NCBI GenBank assembly: GCA_945870575.1
Contig: CAMBSK010000018.1
Coordinates: 1 to 53,029 of the forward strand
Length of the DNA stretch: 53,029 nucleotides
Source: Bordetella parapertussis
GTDB lineage: Bacteria > Pseudomonadota > Gammaproteobacteria > Burkholderiales > Burkholderiaceae_C
Direction: 5' to 3'
Shown: piece by piece, positions 1 to 14,303 of the stretch
How the letters are laid out: each line of letters opens with the position of its first letter
Position numbering within the stretch: position 1 is the stretch's first letter
Notes under the pieces: generated by a model
Databases searched by the model: none
What the model was told of the DNA's origin: nothing
The model's input: only the letters and a program-made list of their open reading frames with translations
Position numbers and translations under genes: made by a program

Positions 1-149
1 AAGGCAAAGAGATGGTGATGCCTGGTGACAACGTGTCGATCACGGTCAAGCTGATCCACCCGATTGCGATGGAAGAAGGTTTGCGCTTCGCCATCCGCGA
101 AGGCGGCAAAACCGTCGGTGCCGGTGTGGTTGCCAAAATCATCGCTTAA
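1..149 (+). CDS. tuf: Elongation factor Tu, 3' end (partial)
   Basis: The window opens inside the last 49 codons of EF-Tu; the first complete codon begins at base 3 and TAA is at 147-149. The visible residues are the end of domain III, including [20 protein letters not shown] and the terminal [10 protein letters not shown], which is diagnostic for bacterial EF-Tu. EF-Tu is the GTPase that delivers aminoacyl-tRNA to the ribosome. It is followed by tRNA-Trp and secE-nusG, the usual tuf neighbourhood in beta- and gammaproteobacteria. The 5' part lies outside the window, so nothing can be said about its start or promoter. Confidence 0.97.
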   Translation, partial: GKEMVMPGDNVSITVKLIHPIAMEEGLRFAIREGGKTVGAGVVAKIIA

Positions 150-201
150 CCAGAAAAACAAACCGCTGTGCACTTGAAGGTGCTTGGCAGTTAAGGTTCA
201 T

Positions 202-277
202 AGGGGTATAGCTCAATTGGCAGAGCGTCGGTCTCCAAAACCGAAGGTTGGGGGTTCGATTCCCTCTGCCCCTGCCA
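202..277 (+). tRNA. tRNA-Trp (anticodon CCA)
   Basis: A 76-nt cloverleaf. The acceptor strand begins AGGGGTA and pairs with TGCCCCT near the 3' end, followed by discriminator G and an encoded CCA. The D arm contains AGCTCAATTGG, the anticodon CCA is at 235-237 between CT and AA, and the T loop is GTTCGATTC. It matches the E. coli tRNA-Trp layout closely and sits between tuf and secE, the classic site of this tRNA in proteobacteria. It is probably cotranscribed with tuf and processed out. Confidence 0.97.
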
Positions 278-378
278 CCTGGTAGAAATACCGGGTGAAC
301 AACTGGCCCGCCTTTCAATGGCGGACTTGGTTCGCTTTTAAGACTTGTTATTTTTTGACCATCAACTGACTGCCTGAC

Positions 379-762
379 ATGTCCACCGCACAGATCGAAA
401 CCGTGACCAGTACTGCAGACAAAGCCAAGTTGGCGGCTGCCGTTGCATTGGTGGTTGCTGCACTGGCGGCCTTTTACACATTGTCAGCGCAAGGCGTGTT
501 GATTCAGTGGTCGGCTTTGCTGGTCTGTTTATTGTTGGCGGTGGTGGTGTTTTTCACTTCGCTACACGGCAGGCAATTGATCGGCTTTGGCCGCGATGCC
601 TGGCGCGAAGTGCTCAAGGTGGTTTGGCCGACACGCAAAGAAGCCATGCAAATGACAGCCTATGTGTTCGGCTTTGTGCTGATCATGGCGGTATTTTTGT
701 GGCTGACCGACAAAACCCTGGAATGGCTTTTGTATGACCTGATTCTGGGATGGAAAAAATAA
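379..762 (+). CDS. secE: Preprotein translocase subunit SecE
   Basis: This 127-residue protein is the essential small subunit of the SecYEG inner-membrane translocon, where it clamps SecY. Three hydrophobic segments are visible at about residues 17-36, 43-62 and 92-113, the three-TM form typical of proteobacteria. The conserved cytoplasmic amphipathic stretch is at about 77-93 ([17 protein letters not shown]). There is no clear Shine-Dalgarno upstream of the ATG. The stop codon overlaps the probable nusG start (TAATG), so the two genes are translationally coupled, as in the usual secE-nusG operon. Confidence 0.96.
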   Translation: MSTAQIETVTSTADKAKLAAAVALVVAALAAFYTLSAQGVLIQWSALLVCLLLAVVVFFTSLHGRQLIGFGRDAWREVLKVVWPTRKEAMQMTAYVFGFVLIMAVFLWLTDKTLEWLLYDLILGWKK

Positions 763-1346
763 TGACCGAAGAATCATTGGAAAACATGCTGATCACCACC
801 GCGCCTGCGCATCCTGATATGCGCTGGTACGTAGTTCATGCTTATTCAGGCATGGAAAAAGCCGTAGAGCGCAATATTCTGGAGCGCATCAACCGTGCAG
901 GCATGCAGTCCAAATTTGGTCGTATTCTGGTGCCAACCGAAGAAGTGGTGGAGATGAAAAACGGCCAGCGTAAAACCACAGAGCGCCGTTTTTTTCCGGG
1001 TTATGTGTTGGTGGAAATGATCATGGACGATGAGAGCTGGCACTTGGTCAAGCACACCAACAAGGTCACGGGCTTTGTGGGCGGTGCGCGCAACCGCCCA
1101 GCGCCTATATCGCAGGAAGACGTTTTAAAAATCGTCAACCAGATGCAAGAAGGCACTGACAAGCCGCGCCACAAAGTGGAATTCATGGTTGGTGAGTTTG
1201 TGCGCGTTAAAGACGGTCCGTTCACCGATTTCAATGGCACTGTTGAAGAAGTCAATTACGAGAAAAACAAAATGCGTGTGTCTGTGACTATTTTTGGTCG
1301 CGCCACACCCGTCGAGCTCGAATTCGGTCAGGTCGAAAAAACCTGA
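762..1346 (+). CDS. nusG: Transcription termination/antitermination factor NusG
   Basis: NusG binds the RNA polymerase clamp through its NGN domain and links polymerase to Rho, S10 or the ribosome through its KOW domain. The N-terminal part reads [20 protein letters not shown], the usual NGN opening, with the [10 protein letters not shown] strand further on. The C-terminal KOW domain contains [18 protein letters not shown] chose the ATG at 762, which overlaps the secE stop and gives 194 aa; an in-frame ATG four codons upstream (750) is also possible. A specialised paralogue, rfaH, lies at 36.7 kb in this same window. Confidence 0.95.
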   Translation: MTEESLENMLITTAPAHPDMRWYVVHAYSGMEKAVERNILERINRAGMQSKFGRILVPTEEVVEMKNGQRKTTERRFFPGYVLVEMIMDDESWHLVKHTNKVTGFVGGARNRPAPISQEDVLKIVNQMQEGTDKPRHKVEFMVGEFVRVKDGPFTDFNGTVEEVNYEKNKMRVSVTIFGRATPVELEFGQVEKT

Positions 1347-1457
1347 TTCTTTGGTTTGAATCTGATCTGCGTTTTCCGGCTCGGCGCAGGTTGTTGTCAG
1401 TGAGTCGTTAACCCCGGGGAGCCCTCAACAGGCGTTTGCACCCGTAAGGAGAAAAGC

Positions 1458-1892
1458 ATGGCGAAAAAAATCGTCGGCTTCATCAAGCTGCAAGTGCCAG
1501 CTGGTAAAGCCAATCCCTCACCGCCCATCGGCCCCGCATTGGGCCAGCGCGGTTTGAACATCATGGAATTCTGCAAGGCGTTCAACGCCCAGACCCAAGG
1601 CGTCGAGCCGGGTCTGCCATTGCCTGTGGTCATCACAGCGTTTGCAGACAAGTCCTTCACTTTCATCATCAAGACCCCGCCTGCGGTCACCTTGATCAAG
1701 AAAGCCATCAAACTCGACAAGGGCTCGGCCCGTCCGCACGTCGACAAGGTAGGCAAGATCACACGCGCCCAGTTGGAAGAAATCGCCAAAACCAAAATGG
1801 TTGACATGACCGCCGCCGATTTGGATGCCGCCGTTCGCACCATCGCCGGTTCTGCGCGCTCCATGGGCGTGACCGTGGAGGGCGTGGTATGA
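1458..1892 (+). CDS. rplK: 50S ribosomal protein L11
   Basis: L11 (144 aa) binds the GTPase-associated region of 23S rRNA and contributes to factor binding and stringent-response sensing. The N terminus ([31 protein letters not shown]) carries the proline-rich thiostrepton-region signature, and the C-terminal rRNA-binding domain ends [11 protein letters not shown] good Shine-Dalgarno (TAAGGAGA, about 1445-1452) precedes the ATG. The stop overlaps the rplA start by ATGA, so L11 and L1 are translationally coupled, the arrangement on which L1 autoregulation acts in E. coli. Confidence 0.97.
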   Translation: MAKKIVGFIKLQVPAGKANPSPPIGPALGQRGLNIMEFCKAFNAQTQGVEPGLPLPVVITAFADKSFTFIIKTPPAVTLIKKAIKLDKGSARPHVDKVGKITRAQLEEIAKTKMVDMTAADLDAAVRTIAGSARSMGVTVEGVV

Positions 1893-2581
1893 GCCTGACC
1901 AAAAAACAAAAATCATTCGCCGGTAAAGTCGACAGCAACAAGCTTTACCCGTTTACCGATGCATTGAAAATCGTCAAAGAGTGCGCTACCGCCAAGTTCG
2001 ATGAGTCCATCGATGTGGCCGTGCAGCTTGGCATTGACGCCAAAAAATCTGACCAGGTGGTGCGTGGCGCCGTCGTGTTGCCCAACGGCACCGGCAAAAT
2101 CGCCCGTGTGGCCGTGTTCGCTCAAGGCGCTAAAGCTGAAGAAGCTTTGGCCGCCGGCGCTGATGTGGTCGGTATGGACGATCTGGCAGCACGCATCAAA
2201 GCCGGTGACATGCCGTTTGATGTGATCATTGCCGCACCCGACGCCATGCGCGTGGTCGGTACCCTAGGTCAAATTCTCGGCCCGCGTGGTTTGATGCCTA
2301 ACCCCAAGGTAGGTACTGTCACCCCCGACGTTGCCACTGCGGTGCGCAATGCCAAAGCAGGTCAGGTGCAGTTCCGCGTCGACAAGGCCGGTATCGTGCA
2401 CGCCACCATCGGCCGCCGTTCCTTCGACAGCGACAAGCTGCAAGGCAACCTGGTCGCATTGATTGACGCTTTGAGCAAAGCCAAGCCCGCTACCAGCAAA
2501 GGTGTTTACCTGCGCAAATTGGCGGTGTCGTCCACCATGGGTGTAGGCGTGCGCGTCGATACACAAACACTGAGCGCCTAA
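1889..2581 (+). CDS. rplA: 50S ribosomal protein L1
   Basis: L1 (230 aa) forms the mobile L1 stalk that helps release deacylated tRNA, and in E. coli it represses the L11-L1 mRNA. The conserved segment [16 protein letters not shown] lies around residues 131-146 and the protein ends with the family-typical [10 protein letters not shown]. Its length equals the usual family length. The start overlaps the rplK stop by four bases (ATGA). A structured 227-base leader follows before rplJ. Confidence 0.97.
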   Translation: MSLTKKQKSFAGKVDSNKLYPFTDALKIVKECATAKFDESIDVAVQLGIDAKKSDQVVRGAVVLPNGTGKIARVAVFAQGAKAEEALAAGADVVGMDDLAARIKAGDMPFDVIIAAPDAMRVVGTLGQILGPRGLMPNPKVGTVTPDVATAVRNAKAGQVQFRVDKAGIVHATIGRRSFDSDKLQGNLVALIDALSKAKPATSKGVYLRKLAVSSTMGVGVRVDTQTLSA

Positions 2582-2808
2582 AGCGCTCGGCATTCAGGGC
2601 TTGCCTTCGGGTGAGGCCTGAAGCGGTGGGTCAGGTGGTTTTCGAGCCGCCTGAGCCATCCAAGACCGTTGGCGTGCAGCTTGTCTGCACTTAATTCACC
2701 AGCCAACGCAGATGGCGATCCCGCTGAAAAGAAAATTTTCTTGACAGTCAGGTCGCTGAAACCGGCGTGTCAAGGGGCAACCCGAGACACATTTTGAAGG
2801 AGTAGACC
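2582..2808 (+). promoter_or_regulatory. Structured L10-type leader of rplJL
   Basis: The rplA-rplJ gap is rich in inverted repeats. A hairpin lies at 2593-2622 around a TTCG loop. Another is at 2628-2638 paired with 2647-2657. A nested pair has an outer stem CGTTGGC/GCCAACG at 2667-2673 and 2702-2708, with an inner stem GTGCAG/CTGCAC at 2674-2679 and 2685-2690. A fourth stem, CTTGACA/TGTCAAG, is at 2740-2746 and 2768-2774. Known biology: in many bacteria the L10-L12 complex binds such a leader to repress rplJL. The position and stem density fit that role. I cannot assign the kink-turn binding site without a covariance model. Confidence 0.65.
2797..2802 (+). promoter_or_regulatory. Ribosome binding site fixing the rplJ TTG start
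   Basis: AAGGAG lies six bases before TTG at 2809. The reading frame and the family-typical N terminus ([11 protein letters not shown]) begin exactly there, and no ATG fits. The strong site supports a rare TTG start for this highly expressed ribosomal protein gene. Confidence 0.8.
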
Positions 2809-3309
2809 TTGAGTCTGAATCGCAGTGAAAAAGAAGCCGTCGTCACAGAAGTGTCGGCATTGGCAGCACAAGCGCAGACGCTGGTGATGGCGGAATACCG
2901 CGGCATCACGGTCGCTGACATGACCAAATTCCGCGCCAGTGCGCGCAGCCAGGGCGTATCGCTCAGCGTGTTGAAAAACACGCTGGCACGCCGTGCTGTC
3001 GCCGGTACGTCGTTTGAGACTGTTGCTGACCAGATGACCGGACCGCTGATCTATGGTTTCTCTGTAGATGCTGTGGCCGCTGCCAAAGTGGTGGCCGATT
3101 TCGCCAAGACCAACGATAAGTTGGTCATTCGCGGCGGCGCATTTGCAGGTAAATCCCTGGACGTCAACGGCGTTAAACAACTGGCAAGCATTCCCTCCAA
3201 GGAAGTGTTGCTGGCGCAATTGTGCGGATTGCTCATGTCGCCCATGTCGCGTACCGCAGTGGTACTCGGCGCACTGGCGGCGAAAAAAGAAGAGGCGGTT
3301 GCCGCGTAA
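2809..3309 (+). CDS. rplJ: 50S ribosomal protein L10
   Basis: L10 (166 aa) anchors the L7/L12 dimers to the ribosomal stalk. The N-terminal globular rRNA-binding domain is present ([14 protein letters not shown], later [14 protein letters not shown] and [10 protein letters not shown]), and the C-terminal helix that receives L7/L12 ends [10 protein letters not shown]. It initiates at TTG behind a strong AAGGAG. Together with the structured leader upstream, this suggests translation is limited and controlled by the L10-L12 complex, as known for the family. rplL follows after 65 bases. Confidence 0.96.
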   Translation: MSLNRSEKEAVVTEVSALAAQAQTLVMAEYRGITVADMTKFRASARSQGVSLSVLKNTLARRAVAGTSFETVADQMTGPLIYGFSVDAVAAAKVVADFAKTNDKLVIRGGAFAGKSLDVNGVKQLASIPSKEVLLAQLCGLLMSPMSRTAVVLGALAAKKEEAVAA

Positions 3310-3374
3310 AGCGTGCAGCACTTTTAAAAAATCTGCTGCCGCATTGGCAGCCCTGAACGAGTTAAGGAAACAAC

Positions 3375-3749
3375 ATGGCATTCGATAAAGACGCATTTTT
3401 GACCGCACTGGACAGCATGACGGTCATGGAACTCAACGAACTGGTGAAAGCCATCGAAGAGAAATTCGGCGTGAGCGCCGCGGCCATGGCCGCACCTGCC
3501 GCCGCCGGTGGTGGTGCAGCCGCTGTTGCTGAAGAGCAAACCGAGTTCAACGTCATGTTGCTTGAAATCGGTGCCAACAAGGTCGGCGTCATCAAGGCCG
3601 TGCGCGAAATCACCGGCTTGGGCTTGAAAGAAGCCAAAGACCTGGTCGATGGCGCACCCAAAGCTGTCAAGGAAGCGGCCCCCAAAGCAGATGCTGAAGC
3701 CGCCAAGAAGAAACTGGAAGAAGCTGGCGCCAAGGTCGAGCTCAAGTAA
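3375..3749 (+). CDS. rplL: 50S ribosomal protein L7/L12
   Basis: This 124-residue acidic stalk protein is present in several copies per ribosome and recruits translation GTPases. It has the N-terminal dimerisation segment ([26 protein letters not shown]), an Ala/Gly-rich hinge at about residues 36-50, and the C-terminal factor-binding domain containing EKTEFNV-like [14 protein letters not shown] and [17 protein letters not shown] moderate Shine-Dalgarno (TAAGGAAA) precedes the ATG. The intergenic region that follows is structured and separates the ribosomal-protein and polymerase parts of the operon. Confidence 0.97.
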   Translation: MAFDKDAFLTALDSMTVMELNELVKAIEEKFGVSAAAMAAPAAAGGGAAAVAEEQTEFNVMLLEIGANKVGVIKAVREITGLGLKEAKDLVDGAPKAVKEAAPKADAEAAKKKLEEAGAKVELK

Positions 3750-3759
3750 TCGGTCCCAC

Positions 3760-3796
3760 AAAGGCTGGTTGTCCTCACAAGGGGCATCCAGCCTTT
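3760..3796 (+). terminator. rplL-rpoB intergenic hairpin (attenuator or processing site candidate)
   Basis: AAAGGCTGG (3760-3768) and CCAGCCTTT (3788-3796) form a perfect 9-bp stem right after rplL, with no run of T after it. Two more stems follow in the same 254-base gap: AACCGG/CCGGTT at 3820-3825 and 3832-3837, and GGTTGTG/CACAACC at 3880-3886 and 3894-3900. In E. coli the same gap holds an attenuator and an RNase III site that set the ratio of stalk protein to polymerase. An equivalent role here is inferred from position only. Confidence 0.5.
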
Positions 3797-4003
3797 GGCG
3801 CTCTCAGAGCGCACCCGATAACCGGTGTTCTCCGGTTGTCGAGTGTCTTCTGAGCTGACTGCAGAAGAACCTTGGTTCGGGTTGTGTGCAATGCACAACC
3901 GTCCGCCAACGCTGGTAGTGGCCAGCGGGCCAAGCACAACGCACACTTGCCCAGAGCAAACTGTGCGGCCCCAGTCGCCGAGTGAATCAAGTCCGGAGTA
4001 CTC

Positions 4004-7000
4004 ATGGCCTACACATTTACCGAACGCAAGCGCATCCGCAAAAGTTTCGGCAGCCGCGACAGCGTGCTGGAAATTCCTTACCTGCTGCAAATGCAAAAAG
4101 ACGCGTACACCGCATTTTTGCAGGCAGATGTCCCGCCCAAAAAGCGCACCAATGAAGGTTTGCAGGCTGCTTTTGACGCGGCCTTCCCCATCGTGTCACA
4201 CAATGGGTTTGTCGAGATGAAATACCTCGAATACAACCTGGCCAAGCCCGCGTTCGACGTGCGCGAATGCCAGACACGCGGTCTGACTTTCTCGTCAGCC
4301 GTGCGCGCCCGCGTGCAACTCATTATTTACGACCGTGACTCGTCGACACCGCAATCCAAGGTTGTAAAAGAAGTCAAAGAGCAAGAGGTCTACATGGGCG
4401 AAGTGCCTTTGATGACCGACAAAGGCTCGTTCATCATCAACGGCACCGAGCGCGTCATCGTGTCTCAGTTGCACCGTTCACCCGGTGTGTTTTTTGAGCA
4501 CGACAAGGGCAAGACGCACAGTTCTGGCAAATTGTTGTTCAGCGCGCGCATCATCCCTTACCGCGGTTCATGGCTGGACTATGAATTCGACCCGAAAGAC
4601 ATTTTGTATTTCCGCGTCGACCGTCGCCGCAAAATGCCGGTCACCATTTTGCTCAAAGCCATTGGCCTGACACCCGAAGCCATTTTGGCCAACTTCTTTG
4701 TCAACGACAATTTCCGTTTGATGGACAGCGGTGCGCAAATGGAATTTGTGGCCGAGCGTCTGCGCGGCGAAGTTGCCCGTTTTGACATCACCGACAAAAG
4801 CGGCAACGTGGTCGTGGCCAAAGACAAGCGCATCACCGCGCGTCACACCCGAGATCTCGAGCAGTCCGCCACCACCCACATCAGCGTGCCTGAAGACTTT
4901 CTGGTCGGGCGCGTGATTGCGCGCAACATCGTCGAAGAAGAAACCGGCGAAATCATTGCCAAGGCGAATGACGAGTTGACCGAAGTACTGTTGAAAAAAC
5001 TGCGCACCAGTGGCGTGCAAGATTTGCAATGCATCTACACCAACGAACTCGACCAAGGCACCTACATTTCGCAAACTTTGCGCAGTGATGAAACTGCCGA
5101 CGAATTCGCTGCACGTGTGGCCATCTACCGCATGATGCGCCCCGGCGAGCCGCCCACCGAAGACGCGGTGCAAGCCTTGTTCCAGCGTTTGTTCTACAAC
5201 CCTGACACTTACGATTTGTCACGTGTCGGTCGCATGAAATTCAACGCCCGTGTCGGCCGTGATGAATCCACCGGCCCGATGGTGCTCAACAACGAAGACA
5301 TTTTGGCCGTGGTCAAAATTCTGGTGGACTTGCGCAACGGTCGCGGTGAGGTCGATGACATCGATCACCTGGGCAACCGTCGCGTGCGTTGCGTCGGCGA
5401 ACTCGCTGAAAACCAATACCGCACCGGTTTGGCGCGTATCGAAAAAGCTGTCAAAGAGCGTTTGGGTCAAGCCGAGCAAGAGCCTTTGATGCCGCATGAC
5501 CTGATCAACTCCAAGCCCATCTCTGCGGCACTCAAAGAGTTCTTCGGTGCGTCACAGTTGTCGCAGTTCATGGATCAGACCAACCCCTTGTCTGAGATCA
5601 CCCACAAGCGCCGCGTATCGGCGCTTGGCCCGGGCGGTTTGACTCGTGAACGTGCCGGATTCGAAGTGCGCGACGTGCACGTTACGCATTATGGCCGCGT
5701 CTGCCCGATTGAAACACCTGAAGGCCCGAACATTGGTTTGATCAACTCGCTGTCTTTGTACGCGCGTTTGAACGAATACGGTTTCATTGAAACCCCTTAC
5801 CGCCGTGTGCATGATGCGCAGGTCACCAACGAAATCGATTACCTGTCAGCCATCGAAGAAGCCAAGTACGTGATCGCGCAAGCGAACGCCACGCTTGACA
5901 AAGACGATCGATTGACCGGCGACTTGGTGTCTGCCCGTGAAAAAGGCGAATCCATTTTGTGCAGCAAAGAGCGTGTGCAGTACATGGACGTGTCACCAGC
6001 GCAAATCGTGTCTGTCGCCGCCTCATTGGTGCCGTTTCTTGAGCACGATGACGCGAACCGCGCTTTGATGGGTGCGAACATGCAGCGACAAGCTGTGCCT
6101 GTGTTGCGTCCCGAAAAAGCTTTTGTCGGAACCGGCATCGAACGTGTAGCCGCGATCGACTCCGGCACAGTCGTCACCGCATTGCGCGGCGGTGTGGTGG
6201 ACTACATTGATGCCACCCGCATCGTGGTGCGTGTCAACGACGCGGAAACACAAGCCGGTGAAGTCGGTGTGGACATTTACAACCTCATCAAATACCAGCG
6301 TTCCAACCAAAACACCAACATCCATCAACGCCCTATCGTCAAACGCGGCGACAAACTCGCCAAGGGTGACGTGATCGCCGACGGCGCCTCCACCGATTTG
6401 GGTGAACTGGCCTTGGGTCAGAACATGCTGGTCGCTTTCATGCCCTGGAACGGTTACAACTTCGAAGACTCCATCCTCATTTCTGAGCGTGTGGTGGCCG
6501 AAGACCGTTACACCTCGATTCACATTGAAGAACTCGTGGTGATGGCGCGTGACACCAAATTGGGTGCCGAGGAAATCACACGTGACATTCCCAACCTGGC
6601 AGAGCAACAACTCAACCGTTTGGACGAGTCCGGCATCATCTTCGTTGGCGCTGAAGTGCAGCCCGGCGATGTGTTGGTCGGCAAGGTCACACCCAAGGGT
6701 GAGACCACGCTGACACCGGAAGAAAAATTGCTGCGCGCCATCTTCGGCGAAAAAGCGTCTGACGTGAAAGACACCTCATTGCGCGTGGACCAAGGCTCAC
6801 AAGGCACGGTCATCGATGTGCAAGTGTTCACCCGCGAAGGCATTGTGCGCGACAAGCGCGCCCAGCAAATCATTGACGATGAACTCAAACGTTTCCGTCT
6901 TGACTTGAACGACCAGCTGCGTATTGTGGAGGCCGATGCATTCGACCGTATCCACAAATTGCTGTTGGGTAAAACTGCCAACGGCGGCCCGAACAAGTTG

Positions 7001-8112
7001 CCTAAGGGCAGCAAGATCGACAAAGACTACTTGGCTGCAGTTGAAAAATTCCACTGGTTTGATATCCGTCCTGCCGATGAAGAGGTGGCGTCTCAACTCG
7101 AGTCCATCAAAAATGCGCTGGCGCAAACCCGCCACAGTTTTGATTTGTCCTTCGAAGAAAAGCGTAAAAAACTCACCCAAGGCGACGAGTTACCTGCCGG
7201 TGTGTTGAAAATGGTCAAGGTGTATCTGGCGGTCAAACGCCGTTTGCAACCGGGCGACAAAATGGCCGGGCGTCACGGCAACAAAGGCGTGGTCTCCAAA
7301 ATCGTGCCTGTCGAAGACATGCCTTACATGGCCGACGGTACCCCGGTCGACATCGTGCTCAACCCCTTGGGCGTGCCTTCACGTATGAACGTGGGTCAGG
7401 TGCTGGAAGTGCACTTGGGCTGGGCTGCCAAAGGCATTGGCCAGCAACTCGGCCATATGCTGCAAGAGGAAGCCAAGGCTTCTGAAATGCGCACCTTCCT
7501 GGAAACCCTTTACAACAGCACCGGCCATAAGGAAGAGCTGGCCACGCTGGCGGATAAAGACGTGAAAGAAATGGCGCACAACTTGTCGCTGGGCGTACCG
7601 TTTGCCACACCCGTATTTGACGGCGCGTCTGAAGAAGACATCCGCACCATGCTCAAGCTGGCTTACCCCGAAGACGTGGTCAAGGCCAAGGGCCTGACCG
7701 GTGCTCGCACACAAGCACATTTGTTTGACGGGCGTACCGGTGACGCGTTCGATCGCCCAACCACCGTCGGCTATATGCATGTGTTGAAGTTGCACCACTT
7801 GGTCGACGACAAAATGCACGCACGTTCTACCGGCCCTTACAGCTTGGTCACACAGCAGCCGCTGGGCGGCAAAGCGCAGTTCGGTGGTCAGCGTTTCGGC
7901 GAGATGGAGGTCTGGGCGCTGGAAGCCTATGGCGCCTCCTACACCTTGCAGGAAATGCTCACCGTCAAGTCTGACGACGTGCAAGGCCGCACCAAGGTTT
8001 ACGAAAGCATCGTCAAAGGCGAGCACGCGATCGAAGCAGGCATGCCTGAATCGTTCAACGTGCTGGTCAAAGAAATCCGTTCATTGGGCATCGATATTGA
8101 GTTGGAGCGTTC

Positions 8113-8116
<4 letters not shown>
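4004..8116 (+). CDS. rpoB: DNA-directed RNA polymerase subunit beta
   Basis: The beta subunit (1370 aa, the normal betaproteobacterial length) forms half of the catalytic cleft. The rifampicin-binding cluster is easy to read around residues 515-545. The residues equivalent to E. coli D516, H526 and S531 are D524, H534 and S539, all wild type, so this sequence predicts a rifampicin-sensitive polymerase. Other landmarks are [14 protein letters not shown] and, near the C terminus, the clamp segment [19 protein letters not shown] followed by [21 protein letters not shown]. The stop overlaps the rpoC start (ATGA), so the two largest subunits are translationally coupled. Confidence 0.98.
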
Positions 8117-12330
<4,214 letters not shown>

Positions 12331-12337
12331 GTGACTC

Positions 12338-12353
12338 GGCCCCTTAGGGGGCC
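12338..12353 (+). terminator. GC hairpin after rpoC (weak terminator candidate)
   Basis: GGCCCC (12338-12343), loop TTAG, GGGGCC (12348-12353) form a perfect 6-bp GC stem eight bases after the rpoC stop. Only a poor T stretch (TTGTTGCG) follows, so termination may be partial and the next gene could be reached by read-through. Confidence 0.5.
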
Positions 12354-12393
12354 TTGTTGCGAAGGCTGCTCTGGTCAAACCGGGGGCTGAGTC

Positions 12394-12948
12394 ATGCTGA
12401 ATTCACGCTGGTTCTGGATTCTCATTGCCGTGCTGGTGTTCTGGGTGCTGGGCGCTTACAACCGGCTGGTGCGCTTGCGTGCCCAGGTCAAGCAGCAGTT
12501 CGGGCCGCTGGAAGCGGTGTTACTCAATTACCAGGAACTCGTGCAACACGCTGTGTCTGCCGCTACGCAAGCGCCGCAATTGTGGGACGGCCACGCCGGT
12601 GCCGAACTCGGTCAAAGCCATTGGACGCGTTTGCAAGTCGCTGCCGGTTTATCCACGGTGGCGATTGCCCGCATGCAGAACCATACGCTGGAAGAAGACA
12701 GTGCCCGCGCCTTGCATGATGCCGCTGCCGAGTTGCAGGACGCCTGGGCCGCCTTGATACACCCCGACGTTTACTACATCAATATGCCGGATGCCTTAAA
12801 GCAGCGCTGGCTGGAACTTGATCTGCTGGTGCAACCCGAACTCAATCGCTTCAATGAAGCTATTGCGGAATACAACCAGGCGATTGAGCAATACCCGGCA
12901 GCACTGCTGGCGCGCTTGTTCCAGTTCAAACCGGCCACTGCGCTTTGA
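12394..12948 (+). CDS. LemA-family membrane protein
   Basis: A 184-residue protein with one N-terminal membrane segment at about residues 6-22. It is followed by the LemA signature YNRLVRLRAQVKQQ (about 22-35), a helical domain, and the family-typical C-terminal stretch FNEAIAEYNQAIEQYPAALLARLFQFKPA. LemA proteins are single-pass proteins with a four-helix cytoplasmic domain; their molecular function is not established. Unlike many LemA genes it has no TPM-domain partner. It sits between rpoC and rsmB and its stop overlaps the rsmB start, suggesting coexpression with the rRNA methyltransferase. Family call is solid; function unknown. Confidence 0.82.
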   Translation: MLNSRWFWILIAVLVFWVLGAYNRLVRLRAQVKQQFGPLEAVLLNYQELVQHAVSAATQAPQLWDGHAGAELGQSHWTRLQVAAGLSTVAIARMQNHTLEEDSARALHDAAAELQDAWAALIHPDVYYINMPDALKQRWLELDLLVQPELNRFNEAIAEYNQAIEQYPAALLARLFQFKPATAL

Positions 12949-14303
12949 GCACAGTGTCATTGTCGACAAGCTCGACTGCTGATTCCCCTGCGCTATGGCA
13001 ACAATTGCAGGCTTGCAGCCAAGCCTTGCGTGCGGTTCGGGCCGGCAGCAACCATGCGCTGGCGCTGGCTTCGGTAGAGCCGCGATTGCGATCGGCTGCC
13101 CAGGCTTTGTTGTTTGCCGTGCTGCGCGAGTGGGGGCGTACCCAGGCTATTCGTCAATACTTGGTCAGTCGCAGCCCGCCGCCAGCCGTGGACACCTTGT
13201 TGTGTGTCGGTCTGGCCTTGGCTATTGCCGAAGAATCAGCCATGTACCCCATGCATACGCTGGTGAATCAACTGGTGGAAGCCGCCAAGCGCGACCCCTC
13301 AACCCGGGCCCAGGCCGCGTTCATCAATGCCTGTGTGCGCCGCTTCGGGCGTGAAAAAACGGCTTGTCTGCAAGCCGTGGCGCAAAAACCGCAAGCGCGC
13401 TGGAACCATCCCGAATGGTGGATCACTGCTGTCAAACAAGACCATGCCCAGCATTGGCAAGCTATTTTGCAAGCCAGTCTGGTGGCCGCACCCATGGCGG
13501 TGCGCGTTAACCGCAGACGCATGGCGCGGGAAGAATTACAGGCCCAGTGGCTGGCCGCCGGTGTGCAAACGCAATCCATAGGCGAGGACGGCTTGCTGTT
13601 GCAGCAGGCCAAGCCAGTCACGGCCTTAGAGGGATTTGCACAGGGATGGTTTTCCGTGCAGGACGCCGGGGCGCAATTGGCAGCACCCTTGTTGTTACAA
13701 GGCCTGATAACCGGTGCACAAAAAACTTTGCGGGTGTTGGATGCGTGTGCCGCCCCGGGCGGTAAAACCGCACACCTGCTTGAACGCGCTGATGTTGAAG
13801 TGCTGGCGCTGGACATTGATGCGGCGCGTTGTGAACGCATTTCGGACAACTTGCAACGTCTTGGCTTGCAGGCCACGGTGCTGTGTGCGGATGCCGCCAA
13901 ACCGTCAAGCTGGTGGGACGGACGGGCGTTCGACGCCATATTGCTGGATGCACCGTGTACCGCTTCCGGCATTGTTCGCCGGCACCCCGACATTCCCTGG
14001 CTGCGCCGTCAGACCGACCTGGCTGCGCTGGCAAAGCAGCAAAAAAACCTGTTGCAGGCGCTGTGGCCGTTGCTGGCTAAAGGCGGCCATTTGTTGTACT
14101 GCACTTGCTCACTGTTCAGGCAAGAGGGCTTGGATCAGGTGCAAGCGTTTCTTGCAAACAACACTGAAGCTCACTTACTTCCCTCGCCGGGTCAATTAAT
14201 CCCCGGCATTCCCTCAAACACCCGCAGTCTCTCCGACAATCTAGCGGGTGAGCATGACGGATTTTTTTATGCCTTGCTGGAACGCAGAGCAACAGGCACT
14301 TAG
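12945..14303 (+). CDS. rsmB: 16S rRNA (cytosine-967-C5)-methyltransferase RsmB
   Basis: RsmB methylates C967 of 16S rRNA with SAM. The protein (452 aa) has an N-terminal NusB-like RNA-binding domain (to about residue 150) and a C-terminal Rossmann methyltransferase. Visible motifs are the SAM-binding DACAAPGGKTAHLLE, the DAPCTASGIVRRHPDI motif holding one of the two conserved cysteines, and LYCTCSLFRQEG holding the catalytic cysteine. The start is uncertain: TTG at 12945 overlaps the upstream stop, GTG at 12954 is an alternative, and neither has a strong ribosome binding site. The 3' end overlaps the next gene by about 50 bases. Confidence 0.92.
   Translation: MSTVSLSTSSTADSPALWQQLQACSQALRAVRAGSNHALALASVEPRLRSAAQALLFAVLREWGRTQAIRQYLVSRSPPPAVDTLLCVGLALAIAEESAMYPMHTLVNQLVEAAKRDPSTRAQAAFINACVRRFGREKTACLQAVAQKPQARWNHPEWWITAVKQDHAQHWQAILQASLVAAPMAVRVNRRRMAREELQAQWLAAGVQTQSIGEDGLLLQQAKPVTALEGFAQGWFSVQDAGAQLAAPLLLQGLITGAQKTLRVLDACAAPGGKTAHLLERADVEVLALDIDAARCERISDNLQRLGLQATVLCADAAKPSSWWDGRAFDAILLDAPCTASGIVRRHPDIPWLRRQTDLAALAKQQKNLLQALWPLLAKGGHLLYCTCSLFRQEGLDQVQAFLANNTEAHLLPSPGQLIPGIPSNTRSLSDNLAGEHDGFFYALLERRATGT

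Noticed and set aside
5540..5640. Rifampicin-resistance substitution in rpoB
   Set aside because: The residues equivalent to D516, H526 and S531 are all wild type.
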